A stretch of DNA of 64,000 bases from Taenia hydatigena (taxonomy: Eukaryota > Platyhelminthes > Cestoda > Cyclophyllidea > Taeniidae), in assembly GCA_036345935.2 (NCBI GenBank), contig JADWOT020000008.1, positions 9,833,554-9,897,553 on the forward strand, in the 5' to 3' direction. The translations under genes and the position numbers were made by a program. How positions within the stretch are numbered: the first letter of the stretch is position 1; each line of letters starts with the position of its first letter. The notes below the pieces were generated by a model, which saw nothing but the letters and a program-made list of their open reading frames with translations, did not search any database and was not told the origin of the DNA. This document shows, in pieces, positions 33,601 through 47,338 of the stretch.

Positions 33601-36600
33601 TTTTGTGCGTCTAATTCCAGGTAGTTTTATCTCAAATTCATGCTAGTCGTTGCGTCAGCCATTATAGTGCGCATAAACGTACTTAACCACCATCAGCTCC
33701 CTGAATGAATTTTTAAATGGTTGTTTAACGATTCCTGCCATAAAACGATGATGTAACGCCCCACCAGGTGAAATCCCACGCAAATTAGTCAGCATTACTT
33801 TCGTCATTTGCAGATTTTATGTGAAATAGCGGTGCTATCACATCAGTTAGGCTTTACCATAGAAAAGAAAGACCAGAGGTGCGGGAGAGGGGAGATGAAC
33901 AACTCACCAGGTTATTAAGGCCTGGGGGTGCCTGCTGTCGATGGAGCATGAGTTCATCCGTGAAATCGGGGTGACGGGTGTTAATATAGGCCAACTCGAT
34001 GGCAACAAGATTTGTGACCATCTCATTTGTTGGCTGAAGTCGGCGTCGCAGCAACGACGTGACAACGTCCACTATCCGCTCGTGGAGGTTTGGAAACCGA
34101 TACATTTCTTGCTGTAACGAGATCACAGTGAAAATTGTGAAGAATTCGACCAGAGTTAACTGAATGATTGTTCATTAAAAACACAGGAATTAGTACAAAT
34201 TTTAACAAAATTTACGATGGTTAAGGTAGGATTCTATTTCGACTACCACAAAAGTCAGTCCCAAAGAGTGAAGTAAATGCTGATAAGCATATATCCTCGT
34301 GTAATAAAAGGAGATTATTAACTCGAGGCCCGTTGGTAAAAGGCATTAACAATATATTCGTGGGGTGGTCTTGATTACAACATTATTTTAAAAGCGCCGT
34401 GGTAGACACATCTCTATTGAAATCGTACATCCAGGCTATCCGAAACTCTAGTACACGAAACAAATCTTTTTAAACCGGACTAGCAGACAGCTAAGACCTG
34501 TTGGACAATCTGGATTCGTAATTACGGCACCAGCGCGTCTCAGACGACAAACGTCCTCATCAGACAAAAAGCATCAGGAGTGACAAGCACGGTAGTGATT
34601 AGCGACCACATAATGCTATCAATGAACTAACAGCAGTCCCTTTGCTTCCTAAACTACTTGGTTGGTCGCTAAAATATCTCTGACTTAACACCAACTGAGT
34701 AGTAGATTCACATTTCTGTGCGTTATCTGCAAGGCAGTGTTTGAGTCAAAAAAAACATTAAAACAGGTATTCCCATTTTCCAAGGCCCTAAAATCTGTTC
34801 CATTAGTTCATCATTTCAACTTTAATCTTAATAGCCATTTTTCTGATCTGCAAAAAGTGAACTCGATCACAAAACGGAAAGTACAACGAGTTCAACGGGT
34901 TAGTTCATGGGAGATACTACGCCAGGTTACTATCACAAACGGAAGCAACCTTGTTATACAAACATCAGACTTATTTAGCGGAGAAAGTGTCTTCAACACG
35001 GAGAGGACGGTTCTTACACATTACCTGGGTTCCGCAGTGTTGGATGATTCGCTGCATCTCCTCGTGAACAAGTTCCACACACCGAAGACTAGGTTCTTCC
35101 AATCGGCGAATCTGCCTCTTCACAAGCAATTCGAATGCGACTTCCGGCACAAAAAGTGCAGGTCTAGGACCCGTGGAATTTCGAATTGCCGTGAGGATGT
35201 CCAGAGTATTGAGACCCCCAAGAGGATCGATACGACCCAAAGTGCTGTAGAAGATTTCGTGAAAGATATAACAGATACGGGCACCTCCGCACAACTCGGA
35301 GGTCTCGATGTCCTTCGAGACACCGTCGATAGTATTGCAGTAGGCCGTGTTGAACCTCGTGATTATTTGAAGCAACAGCTGCCCCTAAGTGGGAGGTGAA
35401 GACGTATGATATATGGTGCCTTCAGTGTTTAGAAGTCTTCTTAACAACGTTAAATCATCGCTACTGAATGGTCGGTTAGCCTGCTGTGGGATGATACTCA
35501 AAAGTCTAATTAACATGGTGCGAATAATCACAGATCAGACACGCATTTCCAATTCTATTAGTAAAAAAGTTCACAAAGACCCCAAGAGAATTCATTATTC
35601 AAGTTTAAAGTCATTTACACTTCATTAGCAATCACTTTCGTAATGAGACTTACTTTATCCTCCACTTCAGTACCGAAGGAGTTGAGAAGAGTCTGGAATT
35701 GGGCCGTCATCACGTTAACGCGCGTTTTCAACTCGGGCAGACAGTCTCTAATGTGGTGCATCAGGAGCTGCATAAATAGGTAGAACCAAAATTCATCACA
35801 AAAAATGGAGGCGTCCCAGGAACTGTCAGCAATAAGGAATTAAGGTAAAAAAAACTTGAACCGAGAAACACATTTCCTGTAGGGGTGAATTTGACAGCTT
35901 AAAACTTTAGATATTTGAATAATAATAAGTGCTAGTAACAACAGTACAATCAAATGAAAAGAAACACGTGCCATCAAATAATATAGCACCAGAAGTGGCT
36001 TTGAGCACTAACGCCTCCAAATCCACATAGATTCATGTTTGACCTCAGCTGCGACAAAATTCTTAACAAGAATTTACCTAGCTACTGAGTTGGAACAAAT
36101 AAAGGTATCAAGACATCGAAGATTTCCACGGTTCTTACCCGATTAAGAGTCTTGGTGAGATAGACGGTGCCATTCCTGCTTGCAAGTGAGGGATAGCGAC
36201 GTTGTAGAAAGGAGGCCTCATAAGCCAGAGCATCAATGATAGATTTCTTTGCGTTTATATCCGCCTGAGAACGGTTAACCACGCCGATAATCCCCAATTT
36301 CACTGGAATAACTCGATTCATCAAGAGATCGTGGGCATCTGTGCCGTGATCCATCAGATCCAGTTTGGTGAGGACACAAAGTGTACGCCTTCCTACAAAT
36401 TAAAATACAAGCGATAAACATCTGAGTAAACTCTGTCAATGTCACATATAACTCTAGCACCGTAATGGAAGCAAAAAATAGCTCAAAGTAAGCCTTAACT
36501 CATTCAACAAATGGCCTGGACGCAGAGTCATATCCTGTTGGCCATACTGAACTCAAATTTACTCAGGAAACAGAATTATCATTAAGTGAATACCAAACCT

Positions 36601-37439
36601 TCGGGGTCAACTTCCTTGGCGAGTTTTAACGATTCGCTGGTGGCCATGTCAGCATTAGCAGGAGTGACCGCGAGAATTATGCAATTTGGATTGCTGATGT
36701 AGTGCAGACACAAAGTATTAATTTGGTTCTCAATATCATCCGGCTGGTCATCAACCGGGACCTTCGTGATGCCTGGCAGATCAACCATCGTCAAGTTGAG
36801 AACCCTCGGACTATATATCTTCAGATGTATCGCCTCCGAGCTCACCATCTAAAGAATGGTTTGGGTGAAAATTTTGCATGGCATTACCTATCTTTTGGAT
36901 GTTTTAAAAAAAACAGGTATAATCTCCCAAACCCACGATTCAAAGCACCAGTTTTACCAACAAATCAAACACTGTGGCATCCACATAGTAAAGTTGCAAG
37001 TACATGGTGTGCAGTTAAAAGACTTGTGTAGAACGAACTTACTTTCCCATTTCCAACCAGGCGAGTAGTCTCTTTCACAATTTCCTCACGGACTAGGTCG
37101 AAGTCGACAAAGATTTCATTCTTCTTGTGGAGAAATTTGGCCCATTCAGTGGAGACGCCGTCACCTTCCTCCTTTCTAATTACATCTTCTCCTTCGTTCA
37201 CATGAACTAGTTGCAAAACCAGTGGTCTCCTAGTGACAATCCCAGAACCTCTTGGAAGGAAGTCCCGACCAACAATATTCTCCAGTACTGAACTTTTCCC
37301 TGAACTCTTCCGAAATCAAGCGGCAATATCTAGTTACTTGGCTACCGATCACCACGATCTGAGGTAACTGAAGAGCCTCGCTTCCAACCGTATTGAAGAC
37401 ATCCTGCAATTTATTAATGACAGGAATCAGGGTCTCCAT
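30623..37439 (-). CDS. DNM1L: Dynamin-1-like GTPase (DRP1), mitochondrial/peroxisomal fission
   Basis: Large GTPase that assembles around mitochondria and peroxisomes to divide them. Eleven exons, minus strand: 37338-37439, 37043-37306, 36599-36848, 36139-36392, 35654-35767, 35025-35384, 33908-34111, 31873-32067, 31548-31608, 31034-31245, 30623-30679. Phases agree; 690 residues (human long isoform 736). G1 is GSQSSGKSS with K38, split by the first intron (31 nt); G3 is [10 protein letters not shown] and G4 is TKLDLMD. The stalk is in exons 4-7. Exon 8 is the variable insert, Ser/Ala/Gln-rich. The GED is in exons 9-11: [37 protein letters not shown], and the last exon gives [12 protein letters not shown] and stop, matching QIIAEIRETHLW. 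The donor after 31034 is GTTCGT, weak, but the exon match supports it. Start ATG at 37439 gives [16 protein letters not shown]. Confidence 0.95.
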
Positions 37440-39170
37440 TGAGGTAGCCCAACCAGTTTAAGCAGACGTCCTATTTCTAAAAGGATTAAAACAGTCATAC
37501 TGAAGACACAGACTCCTTAGCATATGAGAGTAATCTACTTAACAAGTTAATCAGCCATAACTGAGACAAACCGGGATAAGATATTTCTGCCCATTTTGTG
37601 CCCTAGTAAAAGGTTGCAACATAGGTTTCAAATAATACGAATTTAGAAGTATAATAGCAAAATATTGCACACTATATCTTTGCTTTAACACAATTTACGG
37701 CCCTGTTGTGCCCTTTATTTTATTCGCTTATCATAATGTGAATATTTGTGAAAAATCGAATGCTAAAGTGATTGTTCTTTTTGTAAAGATTACTTCGTTT
37801 TTTCTCTTTTAAATTCCTTAAAATGATGCTAAACAAGGCAGCATCTTAAACAATTAGTCTTATATAAAACTTATGTTGTTTGAAATGCTTCAAGGGAGGG
37901 TGCTCAGAATCCGTTGAGCTGGGGATATCTCGGTGATCTGTTCCTCCTGTGTGTGTGCGTCACCAACCTTAGCTAGGTAGTGGGTAAAGAGCGTACTACG
38001 TATTATATCGTAGCGTGTGGTGGTTATTCCTCTTATTTGTCTTCAACTTGAGAGGTTTTGATTGAGAAGGACTTGGTAGAGGCTATAAAAGGTTAGTAGT
38101 GCATATTATAGCAGAAAAAGTTCGCGGCTAGTTGAGGTTTTTCGTCATCTGGGGGGGACGGCACGGCTGAAACGGCGAGGTTGCTTAGTAAGTTGTCGAA
38201 TGGGCGTGGGTAAGCGAAAGTGCGCTGCGTAACCATTGGTTTACGGAGAGCGGGTTCCTTCTCGGAATCCAATTGTGGGTAATGGGCAAAATTAGCGTTT
38301 TTCGGTAGTCGTAGGAATCAGAGGGCGGTAAGTAGGTTTGTCCATATTCACGCAAGATATTTTCTTGAGAATCTGAAGGTGTGAGTGTATGTGTGGGGCA
38401 GTTTGATGGCACTAATGGGGGATTTCTAAATTGACTGTTGCCTAAGTAAAAGTACTTCCGAAGTCGAATCATTGGCTTCGAAGCGGTGGGTAGTGTTGCC
38501 GTTATGTGTATTTTTGAATGTCTACTAGTTTAATACGACAATTGTGGTTGTCCTCATATTTTCTTGTAAGCAATTTTTCTTATCAAATTAGTTCGCACGG
38601 TATGTATGGATTGGATGAGTGTCTTTCCGTCTTCGTCGAATGCCTCGCGGTGCTGCCGAGTTTTGCTTAACATAAACATTTGATCAAATAAGTATTTTTG
38701 AATGGTCGCAGTTTCTGCTTGTGCCTTCAACTTTGCACGTTTTGCTGTATTTGTGCAATAGCAGTTTACTAGGTGATTTTTTCACCATATCCACATGTGT
38801 TTTGATCAAATGGCCAAAAGGTCAATAGGACATTTGCAGCCGTTTTCCGTTTTTTGACAAATATGTTTAAAAATTTACATAATTCGTGACTAATTAATCA
38901 GGCCCTTAGGTGTTTTAATTCTACTCAAGCGGATAGAAAGGTGCGGAAACCCCACGCGCTGGTGGATTAGATCCATTAGCCCGAGCCGCTTATCTAAGAC
39001 TTGTCCACTTAATTACCTCCTTGCTGTTGAAACGGTGCGACCTATGTTTGCCACGTGCATCACGGCGGGTCCACTTACACGTGTCCAGAAGTGATTCCGC
39101 AAGATCAATAAACATCCTCCATTTGCTTCCTGGTGAAGGTCGTTTCAACTTCCAACACAGTTAACAGAGG
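37440..39170. promoter_or_regulatory. Divergent interval between DNM1L and the zinc-finger gene
   Basis: The two genes are head-to-head across 1.7 kb, so both promoters are expected here. Positions about 37900-38520 are G/T-rich and C-poor on the plus strand, giving a 95-codon minus-strand frame that looks fortuitous. No core promoter motif is assigned. Confidence 0.35.
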
Positions 39171-41633
39171 ATGCCAAAAGGGTCGCAAAACGTTCCCCTT
39201 CGGTTCAGTGTAGAGAGCATAAAAACCGTTGAACCGAGACCAATTCAACACTGTAGACACTCATATTCGCATCCAAAGGCCGACTTCTCACCCGATCCCG
39301 CCCTCTCGCTTCATGCTGACACTGAGGTCCTGATAGGGAAGAAGCCCTGGCCCGCTGTTAGCCCCAGTGTGGTGGAGACGGAGCCCACTATTTGCGTGAT
39401 ATGTGGAGTCGATTTTAAGACACGTTCTGTGCTCCACACCCACCTCTCCGATCAGAAGCACCTCACGGGGAAGGTGGACAAGTATAAAAGGGTACCACTG
39501 TACGAATGCAAATTGTGTGCCGCAGAAATGAACTGCACAACAGTCCTACGCCATCGATGCTTCGTGAAGCACGTTGCACAGATCTCCGAGGTGGAGGCGC
39601 TAATGAATGCTGTGGGAAGTCCTCTTGTCTGCATCTTTTGTAGGGGTCGAGTTCTACCTTCGAGAGCTCATTTAATTGCTCATCTGATATCTGCTCATTC
39701 TCCACATCGAAACCCACTGAAGTGTGTATTTTGTTGTGCTAAGTTTAAATCAGACAATCTTCTCATGCAAGAAACGCACGTTTTTACACATCATGTACCT
39801 GAGCTGATATTTCTAAACAGACTTGCATATTTTAAGGAGATTAAAACCTCTAGTGGATTGATAGTGGACACAAAAGTCCCGTTCTTGTGCCTCTATGACC
39901 CTAGTAAAACGGAAATCTCGAGTTGGATTGATGCAATTGTGGTGCGCTCGAAGGATCTCCGGATTTCGAGTGATAGGTCCAAAAATGAGGATCACGTATC
40001 AAGGGTTCCTGCAAACGATATGTGTCACAAGGCGTTTAAAAACCTAGCTGAGTATACAGCACACATCTATTGTAAACATGCGATACTGCCTCACTCTCGT
40101 GATAAGGGCAAAGAGCTCAACTCCAGCGAGTTGAGACAGCTTGATGCAATTAAGAGAGGACTGCCCGGGCCCAGTATACGAGAACTCATGGTGGGCTCTG
40201 TCTTGGGCGCGTTTGGAAAGTCACGGATCACACAAGCAAGCTCATCGGAGAAACCAGGTAAATCCGTAGACGTGGAGCGGAAGAGTTTGGTTCTTCGTGG
40301 TGGGTGGAACAAAAGATATAGTCTCTCAAAAGCCACTTGTCGCATCTGTTTGCATGACTATGAAAATGAAGAAGGCCTAACGAAGCACATAGAGGAGTTC
40401 CATGTTCCTGAGACGCGAAAACGCGTCCAACATCTCACAGATGTCGGAGAAATGGTTCGAGTATTGGACATTGATAGACTCTGCACAGAATGCTTCACTA
40501 TGTTTAGCTCAGTTTATAAACTACAGGTAGGTTCAGCTTACTTTTACATCAGAAGTTAAAGTCAAGCAGTACACTAAACACGAAAATTAAAAAGTAAACT
40601 CAGTATATACGAATCTACCCTCACTACCACCTCTAAAATACTATCACAGTTCAAGGGTTGGCATAATAGAGTTTTTATAAATGATAATTAGCCTGCTTTT
40701 AAGTCTCCCTCTTTAATAGACGCAGTAACTTAAACCAGCTGATTGGTAGTGTTGCAACATCGTGTTACATTGCTGCAGGTTCACATCATAGTATCGCATG
40801 GAGGGAAGTCATGGTGTAACTGTGGTCTCTGCGATCAGCAATTTTGCGAGCCGAATCAGTGTCTTCCTGCCTTCTTGACAGCTGGATCCGTTGTGACTGC
40901 CACCGAGGATGAGAATCAGAGCAACTGGGAGCTTCCTGAGGAGGTAGCCAGTGCCTTCACAGAACCTCCTTCGGTTGAGAGATTTCCTACCTTCGAGGAA
41001 GACCTTGACGCTCTTTACTCGACCTATGAGGCAAAACTGCCCATTGTCACGCTCTGTCGCATCCTTGACTGCCACGAGGCTAAGCACCACATCACTCTCC
41101 AATCCTCGTTGAAGTTCCCTTTCCTTCCTGTCAAACTGATTGCCCAGCTCCTTGAGAGCCGAGGGCATCAGGGCAAGCAAATCTTCGACTGGCTTTCAAA
41201 TGTTTCTGATCAGCCTCCGATGGTGGACATTAAGCCTTTCGTCTTTGCTGATCCAAACTCGAAAAAGGGCGGTAAGGGTAAGATCACCTTTCGGCTGAAT
41301 CCCGGGGAAGATCCACTCTCTCAGGAGGGAGTAGAAATGGGTCAACGCATGCTAGAGGCCATGGTATCCAGGATCGTGGGGTTGGTACAGAGGAGTAACT
41401 CGGATGGTGAAGAGGAAGTCCCGAGGGTGGAGAAGGAGCGAAAGGCCTCCGATTCGACACAACACACTAGTGATACTTCTCTCCGCAGCCCAACGAAGGG
41501 CAGCACCTCAACGGAGGTGGTAGCCACTGCTCAAAAGAGCAGTCTGCCTCACAAGCTAATCAAACTCTTCACCCGCATTGGTGAGCAAAATGTGGCTGTA
41601 CATCAGGAAAAGGAATTTGTCGAAAAAGTTTAA
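39171..41633 (+). CDS. C2H2 zinc-finger protein, orthology unknown
   Basis: Two exons, 39171-40526 and 40779-41633, phase 0, 736 residues. Probable nuclear nucleic-acid-binding protein. Fingers seen: C75-x2-C78...H91-x5-H97, a second at about 113-134 (YECKLC...RHRCFVKH), a third at about 154-176 (LVCIFC...HLIAHLISAH), a fourth at about 185-208 (KCVFC...THVFTHH), a degenerate one (MCHKAFKN...HIYCKH) and a sixth (ATCRIC...HIEEFH). The seventh is built across the splice: LCTECFTMFSSVYKLQ from exon 1 and VHIIVSHGG from exon 2. The C-terminal third has no finger; it is acidic/Ser-rich with GGKGKITFRLNPGEDP. Scattered, irregular fingers are unlike tandem KRAB-type arrays and recall ZNF592/687-type proteins, but I cannot assign it. 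Start is the first ATG in the frame. Confidence 0.8.
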
Positions 41634-43628
41634 GCTAGTATTAGTGTTCTTCTTGTGTCTCTTTGGATGTGTGCTTTCGGTGTATTTCTAATGAATTGTG
41701 AAAGAATGCGTTGGAAAGCAAAAGCTTTTATTTATGCAAGAACAAGCAAGTTCAAGTAGTCTAAACATCTTCATGTTTACTTAAAATAACCACATCACAG
41801 CTGGACGCTCCACTTAAGTAAATCCACACCTTAGATACTTGGGGATTCCAGACAGTAGTCATTCGTCCATAACGGAGCAGAATTCGATTTACTAGCACAA
41901 ACCTCGAGGCAAAAAGACTTGGACCCAGTAAATCCTCGTAGCAATCGTTTCACTCGATATTAATATGTGGTAGTGGCCCCATAGTAAGTAGGTGTCATAT
42001 AAATTCACTCATTCGATAGTATTCAAGCAAAAGCGGTAGATTGAATCTTGTGATAGCTTAGGTAGCCTACGTTAATTCAAAAACTGTTAAATTTTGTCCG
42101 CCGGGGCCGGATGCTCAAATTGCCAAAACTAAACAGAGCTTGGGTCTGTTCATCTAACACTTCCTATGGTATCGCATTGACGTTGCCCTAAAAAATCGTT
42201 GTCGTACTAATTGAGGAATGCAGTGATAGAGAAATATAGTTAAAGGTAACTGAATCCAATGACGTCAAAAAGCATTGTCAGATACGCTGAAACCTATCCA
42301 CCTGCCTACTTTAAAAGGGCATATATTGTTTTTTTAAGGGTCTTCATTTTCTCTTAATGACACGTAAACGGGATGCTGTCGCTCATCTACTGCGCAGGCA
42401 CTTCCTACGTAGCTCTGTTTACAAGCCCACGCCTTTAGCCCTCTGCCCGGGTGGCGGTGGTTGCTCATATCGATTTATCTGATTAGTATTGTCGGCTGCA
42501 GGCCCTTTTACCGGGTGATCGATATACTATCGATGGGGGCCACAGACGGGAGCACCAAGACGCTTGATGCACGCTCTCCGCGTTCTCGGTGTGCGAGTTG
42601 GTTAAAATGTATGTGTGTGGTTTTTAGCATTTTGCAAATACCTTCCAGCATTTCATTAAGGAGATGCAGCATTGAAAGCATTTTTTTTCTGAATTGGGCA
42701 ATTGCATTTTAGCAGTCATGGGAGTTCCATTTCTCAATCCTTATATTGCTTATGGGATAGAACAAACGCTTTTGATGCGTTATGCTCAGAAGCATGGCCT
42801 TATATCCTCTTAACCGGTTGGGTTATCAAATGGGTCGCAGCGTCTTTATTAGTTTACTCTCTTCGAAGTCTATCCTTAGCTCATGAGAAATAAGATTAAT
42901 AAATTTCTGGTTTTGAAATAAATTTGTCTAACCAATTCGAGTTTCGCGCAAATGATGTTAATGCGAGTGGGGGGAGAGCCGACATTGACCATTCAACCCC
43001 AACTTATGCGCATGCAATAATTCCACAGCACTATGGGTCACAAAATATGCGAATTCTTGTGCGGAACTGATTTACATAGCTGCATATGTTACAGCGGCGT
43101 ACCCTTGCAAGTGTAATTGCACACCCTTGCTAATTGTTCTCGTGCGTTGCGCAAAGACTGATTATCATGTTCTTTCCAAGGGATCCTAAGCAAATGAGCC
43201 TCCCTCCAACATTGGAAAGGTCTCCTAATGCCACAAAGATGACCCCCGTTGGCCTTCGTCGTCGGAGTTTCTCACCTGCCACCCTCACACTTGAGGTGTA
43301 TTCAGGCTGACTTCTCGCTCATCATCTGTCCCGCTTACTAAATGTCAATTCGCCACACTCGTCCACTCGGTTTTGCGGCTATCGCAACGACATGGTGACT
43401 CAGGATGTCCTCGTGTGAATCCATGTGACTTCTATCGGACATTTCAAATTGACTCGATACACTGACACGTATTTTCCGGCATCATGGCGGTAATAAGCTC
43501 CTTTCTTTCCACATTGGAATAATAATGTACCCAAATTTTATTTATTAGTACAAGTGCTTTTATTTTCCTTCTATCACACCCCCATGTACTTTGTTGCTAC
43601 ATACATTACTGGTGGATAGAAATCGCAG
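41634..43628. other. Region without a recognisable gene
   Basis: Includes the zinc-finger gene's 3'UTR. No poly(A) signal is assigned. Short frames at 42461-42893 lack family similarity and splice support. Confidence 0.5.
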
Positions 43629-43743
43629 CTGATGGAATTTGCCAATTTCCAAGAATTACACAGGAGTTATGATTTTACAAATGAAAAGGGTGTTTCACTG
43701 GTGTGGGATCATCTGATCCGTCTATTTAACAAGTATTGCAGAG
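43629..43743 (+). CDS. Candidate exon of an unrecognised gene
   Basis: Bounded by atcgcag acceptor and the strong donor AG|gtaagt. Reads EFANFQELHRSYDF and VSLVWDHLIRLFNKYCR, an amphipathic, protein-like stretch. No family is recognised and it is not joined with confidence to other exons. Confidence 0.3.
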
Positions 43744-44710
43744 GTAAGTATGCTGCATGGAGCTTTAAAAAGTTAGAATTACTTGAGGAAAACAAATGTG
43801 CACGTAAATTCGTCCAATGTTTAGAACAAGTTTCACTTTTGTCAATGTTTCTTATGGACGTCACAAATCTACCGTTGGGTAACGAATGATTGCATCCGCA
43901 TAGTAAACGAGACTCTGAGAACAGAATTCGAAGTTTCAAAAAACAACGAAAACATGTGAATGTCTTGTAAACATGTTTGAGTTGAAACAATAACAAATCC
44001 TCTCTAGGATGAAATGATCACATTTCAAAGTGCAAAACAACTGTAAACAAACTGCATACACGTTGAAACTGAGGCAATGAATAATAATGCTTTCAGAAAA
44101 TTCGATTTACAGGAAACAAACCTTTCCCACAATCATTGAATCAGGCGAAAAAGCCGTTTTTTAACATTTACGAAAAATGAATCATCTAAAGTTGATGAAC
44201 AGGAACCACTTTATTTTCTCATGATTTTGTACACCCTTTATGCATATATGCGACAAATTTTTATCACATTGACTGCCAACCGGAAAAGAAGGCTCCACAC
44301 TATACCACAGAGATGCACAAAAATCAAAGCGGAGGTCTCGGTGTCCTTAAGCTAGACTTTCAAAGTCAGACGGGGGCGACAATCAACACGCATCGTAGCC
44401 TAGGTACCACCCCTCCACTGTGGGTGTGGTTTGACAAATCAATTGCGAGGTCATGTGGGGGAGGATGTGTGAGGTGGTCTTTCACTTTGTCCATCGTGAG
44501 CATTTAGCTCTGTAGGCGCAGTGTTTGTGCAGGCGCTAGCCCTGCAAATTAATCATTCGGATAAGAATCCCCACCTTTGCGAATAGCAGAACCTCGCGTT
44601 CCTTTTTCCAGACTGTCAGAAAGGTGTGTTTCTATTTTGGGAGCATATTTGCCAATCGAAGTTTTGCCCCAGCGAAGATTTTGGTTCATTGACACTTGTA
44701 ATTTTTGCAG

Positions 44711-44780
44711 AACAACGTGCCTAAGAACAAGAGCCGTCTTCATTCTGTCTACGAGCATTTAGCGGCTGAAACATTTCCAG
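44711..44780 (+). CDS. Candidate exon of an unrecognised gene
   Basis: Bounded by tttttgcag and CCAG|gttgtt; reads NNVPKNKSRLHSVYEHLAAE. Phase does not directly fit the candidate exon at 43629, so at least one exon would be missing between them. Confidence 0.25.
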
Positions 44781-45443
44781 GTTGTTTACCTTCAGAAAAA
44801 TATCAAGCTACATTTCGAAATGCCTTCAATTTGGAGTAATTCACATGCACATACGTTCAACTTGGTGGCAAAACGCTCGCCTACTAAAAGTACCTGGCAG
44901 TTTGCAGGGCCTCCGTTGGCTTCGTGAGTTGCGTAAATGGCATCCGTTTGATCGATAGGCAGCGTAGTTGGCCATTCAACGAATGTTACCAGGGGCGTTT
45001 CGGTGACCGGTTTTAAGTAAAGAAATGAAGCATATCTATCCAACGGACAAAACGAAGCTGCTGACGTACGGGCAGTTCAGGTATTTAGAAATTAAAGTCA
45101 AGGTGAGCGTTATAACGTAGCATCCCAATGTGGCGTGGGAATTATTCTTAACGCCTAGAGAGGGTGGGAGGCTATAGACCGTGGCCGGTCAAGTGGAAGT
45201 GCATCCTGGGGAGCTCGCTTAAGCAAACATACAGTTATGCCGCCTCATTTTTATAAGGGGGTATAATGGACCCAAAAACGTAAATTCCGATGAGACAATA
45301 TCATTTTTTTTGCCTCCTCTACTCCAATACCATAAAACGCAAGTTTTTACGCACGTGATGGCTCAACAAACAATTTACCTAATTCGAACGCGAAATCTAA
45401 TTGTCTCTTAACTATATCGTTTGAGAATTGATCCAACTTTCAG

Positions 45444-45715
45444 CAAAACAAGAAGCAAGTGTGAAAAACCGCATTCATTTGTGAAAGAAGAGAGGTCACT
45501 GCATCAGCAAATCGGAACGGAGACGGTGTTTGTAACGCACAAAAGGCTCTCAATTGGAGGTACTGGGTCGACACACAAGACGGTTCTCTCGACGAGGGAA
45601 GGTAGTGTTCTCAAAGGACATAAGAGCAAGACCAGTGAAGATTTTCTTATGAAGTTATTCACTTACACCCTTGGCCGTTTAGCGCATATGTCGGGTGTCG
45701 CTACCAATTTTTATG
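45444..45715 (+). CDS. Candidate exon of an unrecognised gene
   Basis: A 90-codon open stretch after an aactttcag acceptor with a gtgagg donor. Basic and Ser/Thr-rich, then SEDFLMKLFTYTLGRLAHMS. It looks coding, but the product is not recognised. Confidence 0.35.
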
Positions 45716-47338
45716 GTGAGGCGCCCTGTTGCACTTAATCCAATGCCTAATTTCCGTTATTGTGTGTACCACGTGGGCATTTTAGTTTTGGGCTTCTTCC
45801 CTCATGGTCACTGTAGTCGGTTCGCCTAAATACTGTAATTAACTCAAATACAGTATACTAGAGATACCTACGATGTTTGTCCAATCATTTCATTACCCTG
45901 GGTTTGGTTAACCAAATAGTGACCCAGTTTTGTAAAAGGTCAATTAAATAAAATCAGCTTACATCGTGAATGAAATTATGCATTTGGGTAATTTTGCTTA
46001 GAAGTAGGAGCTCTAATGGCGCCCTGAAATTCCTGGGTATTTAATGCGCTAAGTGAATTTTATCAGGATTTAATCACGAATCGCACGGACTATTCATAAT
46101 AGCCATGCCTTCCGATGACCTGGATAGTGTGAAGGAATTATGCTGAAGAGATTTGTAAATTTCCCAATATTTTGTGCGAATAGCACTAATAACCATTTGA
46201 AAATACATTGGTTAACCGTAGGATGGCTCAAACATTTTACAGAATTATGGATTTAAGGAAAGCAACCGCCCAATGTCGCTAATTGCGTTTTGGCATTTTT
46301 CGAGTTCTGACGTTAGTGCTAATTCTACCTTCATTGAAATAGGAATTAAAAACACACAACGAACCCTGTCAATGTGCGGTGTCTTCTCTCGCTATTCCAC
46401 TCGCGGTGGAATTTGGGAGGAGGCATGCAAGCTGCTATTGTTAATACCATGAGCTGGAGAATGTGAATTAGAATAACTTTTTAACTATTCGATACTATTT
46501 AGAAATGAATGCTTTTCTTCGTCGCTCGAGGCATCAATATTGGGCGAAAAAGCCGGAAAATTACAAAATAGGAATCTTATATGCTATTAAGTAGCAATTG
46601 GTTCTAACTCTGTCCGAAAATTTATCCTTGTAACCTGCTAACTAGTTAAATGGATAAGCTACTAAACCATGTTCAAGTCGGATGCATCAATAGGTCTGTT
46701 GTTTCCACTTAACGTCATGCAGCTTTGTAAAAGCCCGTGGGGCAGTTATTAGCCCCGACGTGGCGTGTATGCCGCAGTTCAGTGTCTGCGAGCCAAGATA
46801 GGCATAATCTTCTTACGTTGAATGGTCTTGTCTGGGCAGTCACCTGCCACTGTAAAAGCCTTGAGAAATTCATTCATCAACAAGTCGAGCATGCCTCCCG
46901 TCTCTGTGGGCATTTGCATGTTTAACCACTTTGCATCTTAATTCGTTCCACTTTCTACTTGTATATTGCACAATTTAATTGTTTTCAGTAAATGTATGGC
47001 ATGTTCATGCACAAATAAATTAAATGCAGTCTTTGATAATATACTCCCTTGTCACTTCAGGAACGACTTGCTTGACTACGAAGTAGAGGTATTCGTTTAA
47101 ACTGTGCTCCACTAGGCGGTTCTTAGTTCTCCGTAAATTAAAAGAAATACTACCTTTTCAACAGCACAAGAGGAAAATGAAGGTAGCAAGTTATTACTCG
47201 TCATGGTACATTCTGTTTACTTTCAATCCGTCGCATGGTTAAAAACTCGCATCCAAGTTTCACTACGGTGTAATTTATGTGACTTCAAGACAATGCTTCA
47301 CTTCCTATTTCACCATAAAATATGGCGAAATTTTACAG

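Noticed and set aside
34737..35399. 220-codon plus-strand open frame
   Set aside because: It is the antisense shadow of DNM1L exon 6 (35025-35384) plus intron sequence.
38185..38472. Minus-strand 95-codon frame resembling the repeat frames
   Set aside because: Similarity is compositional only; no collinear nucleotide match to the 1.44 kb unit was found by eye.
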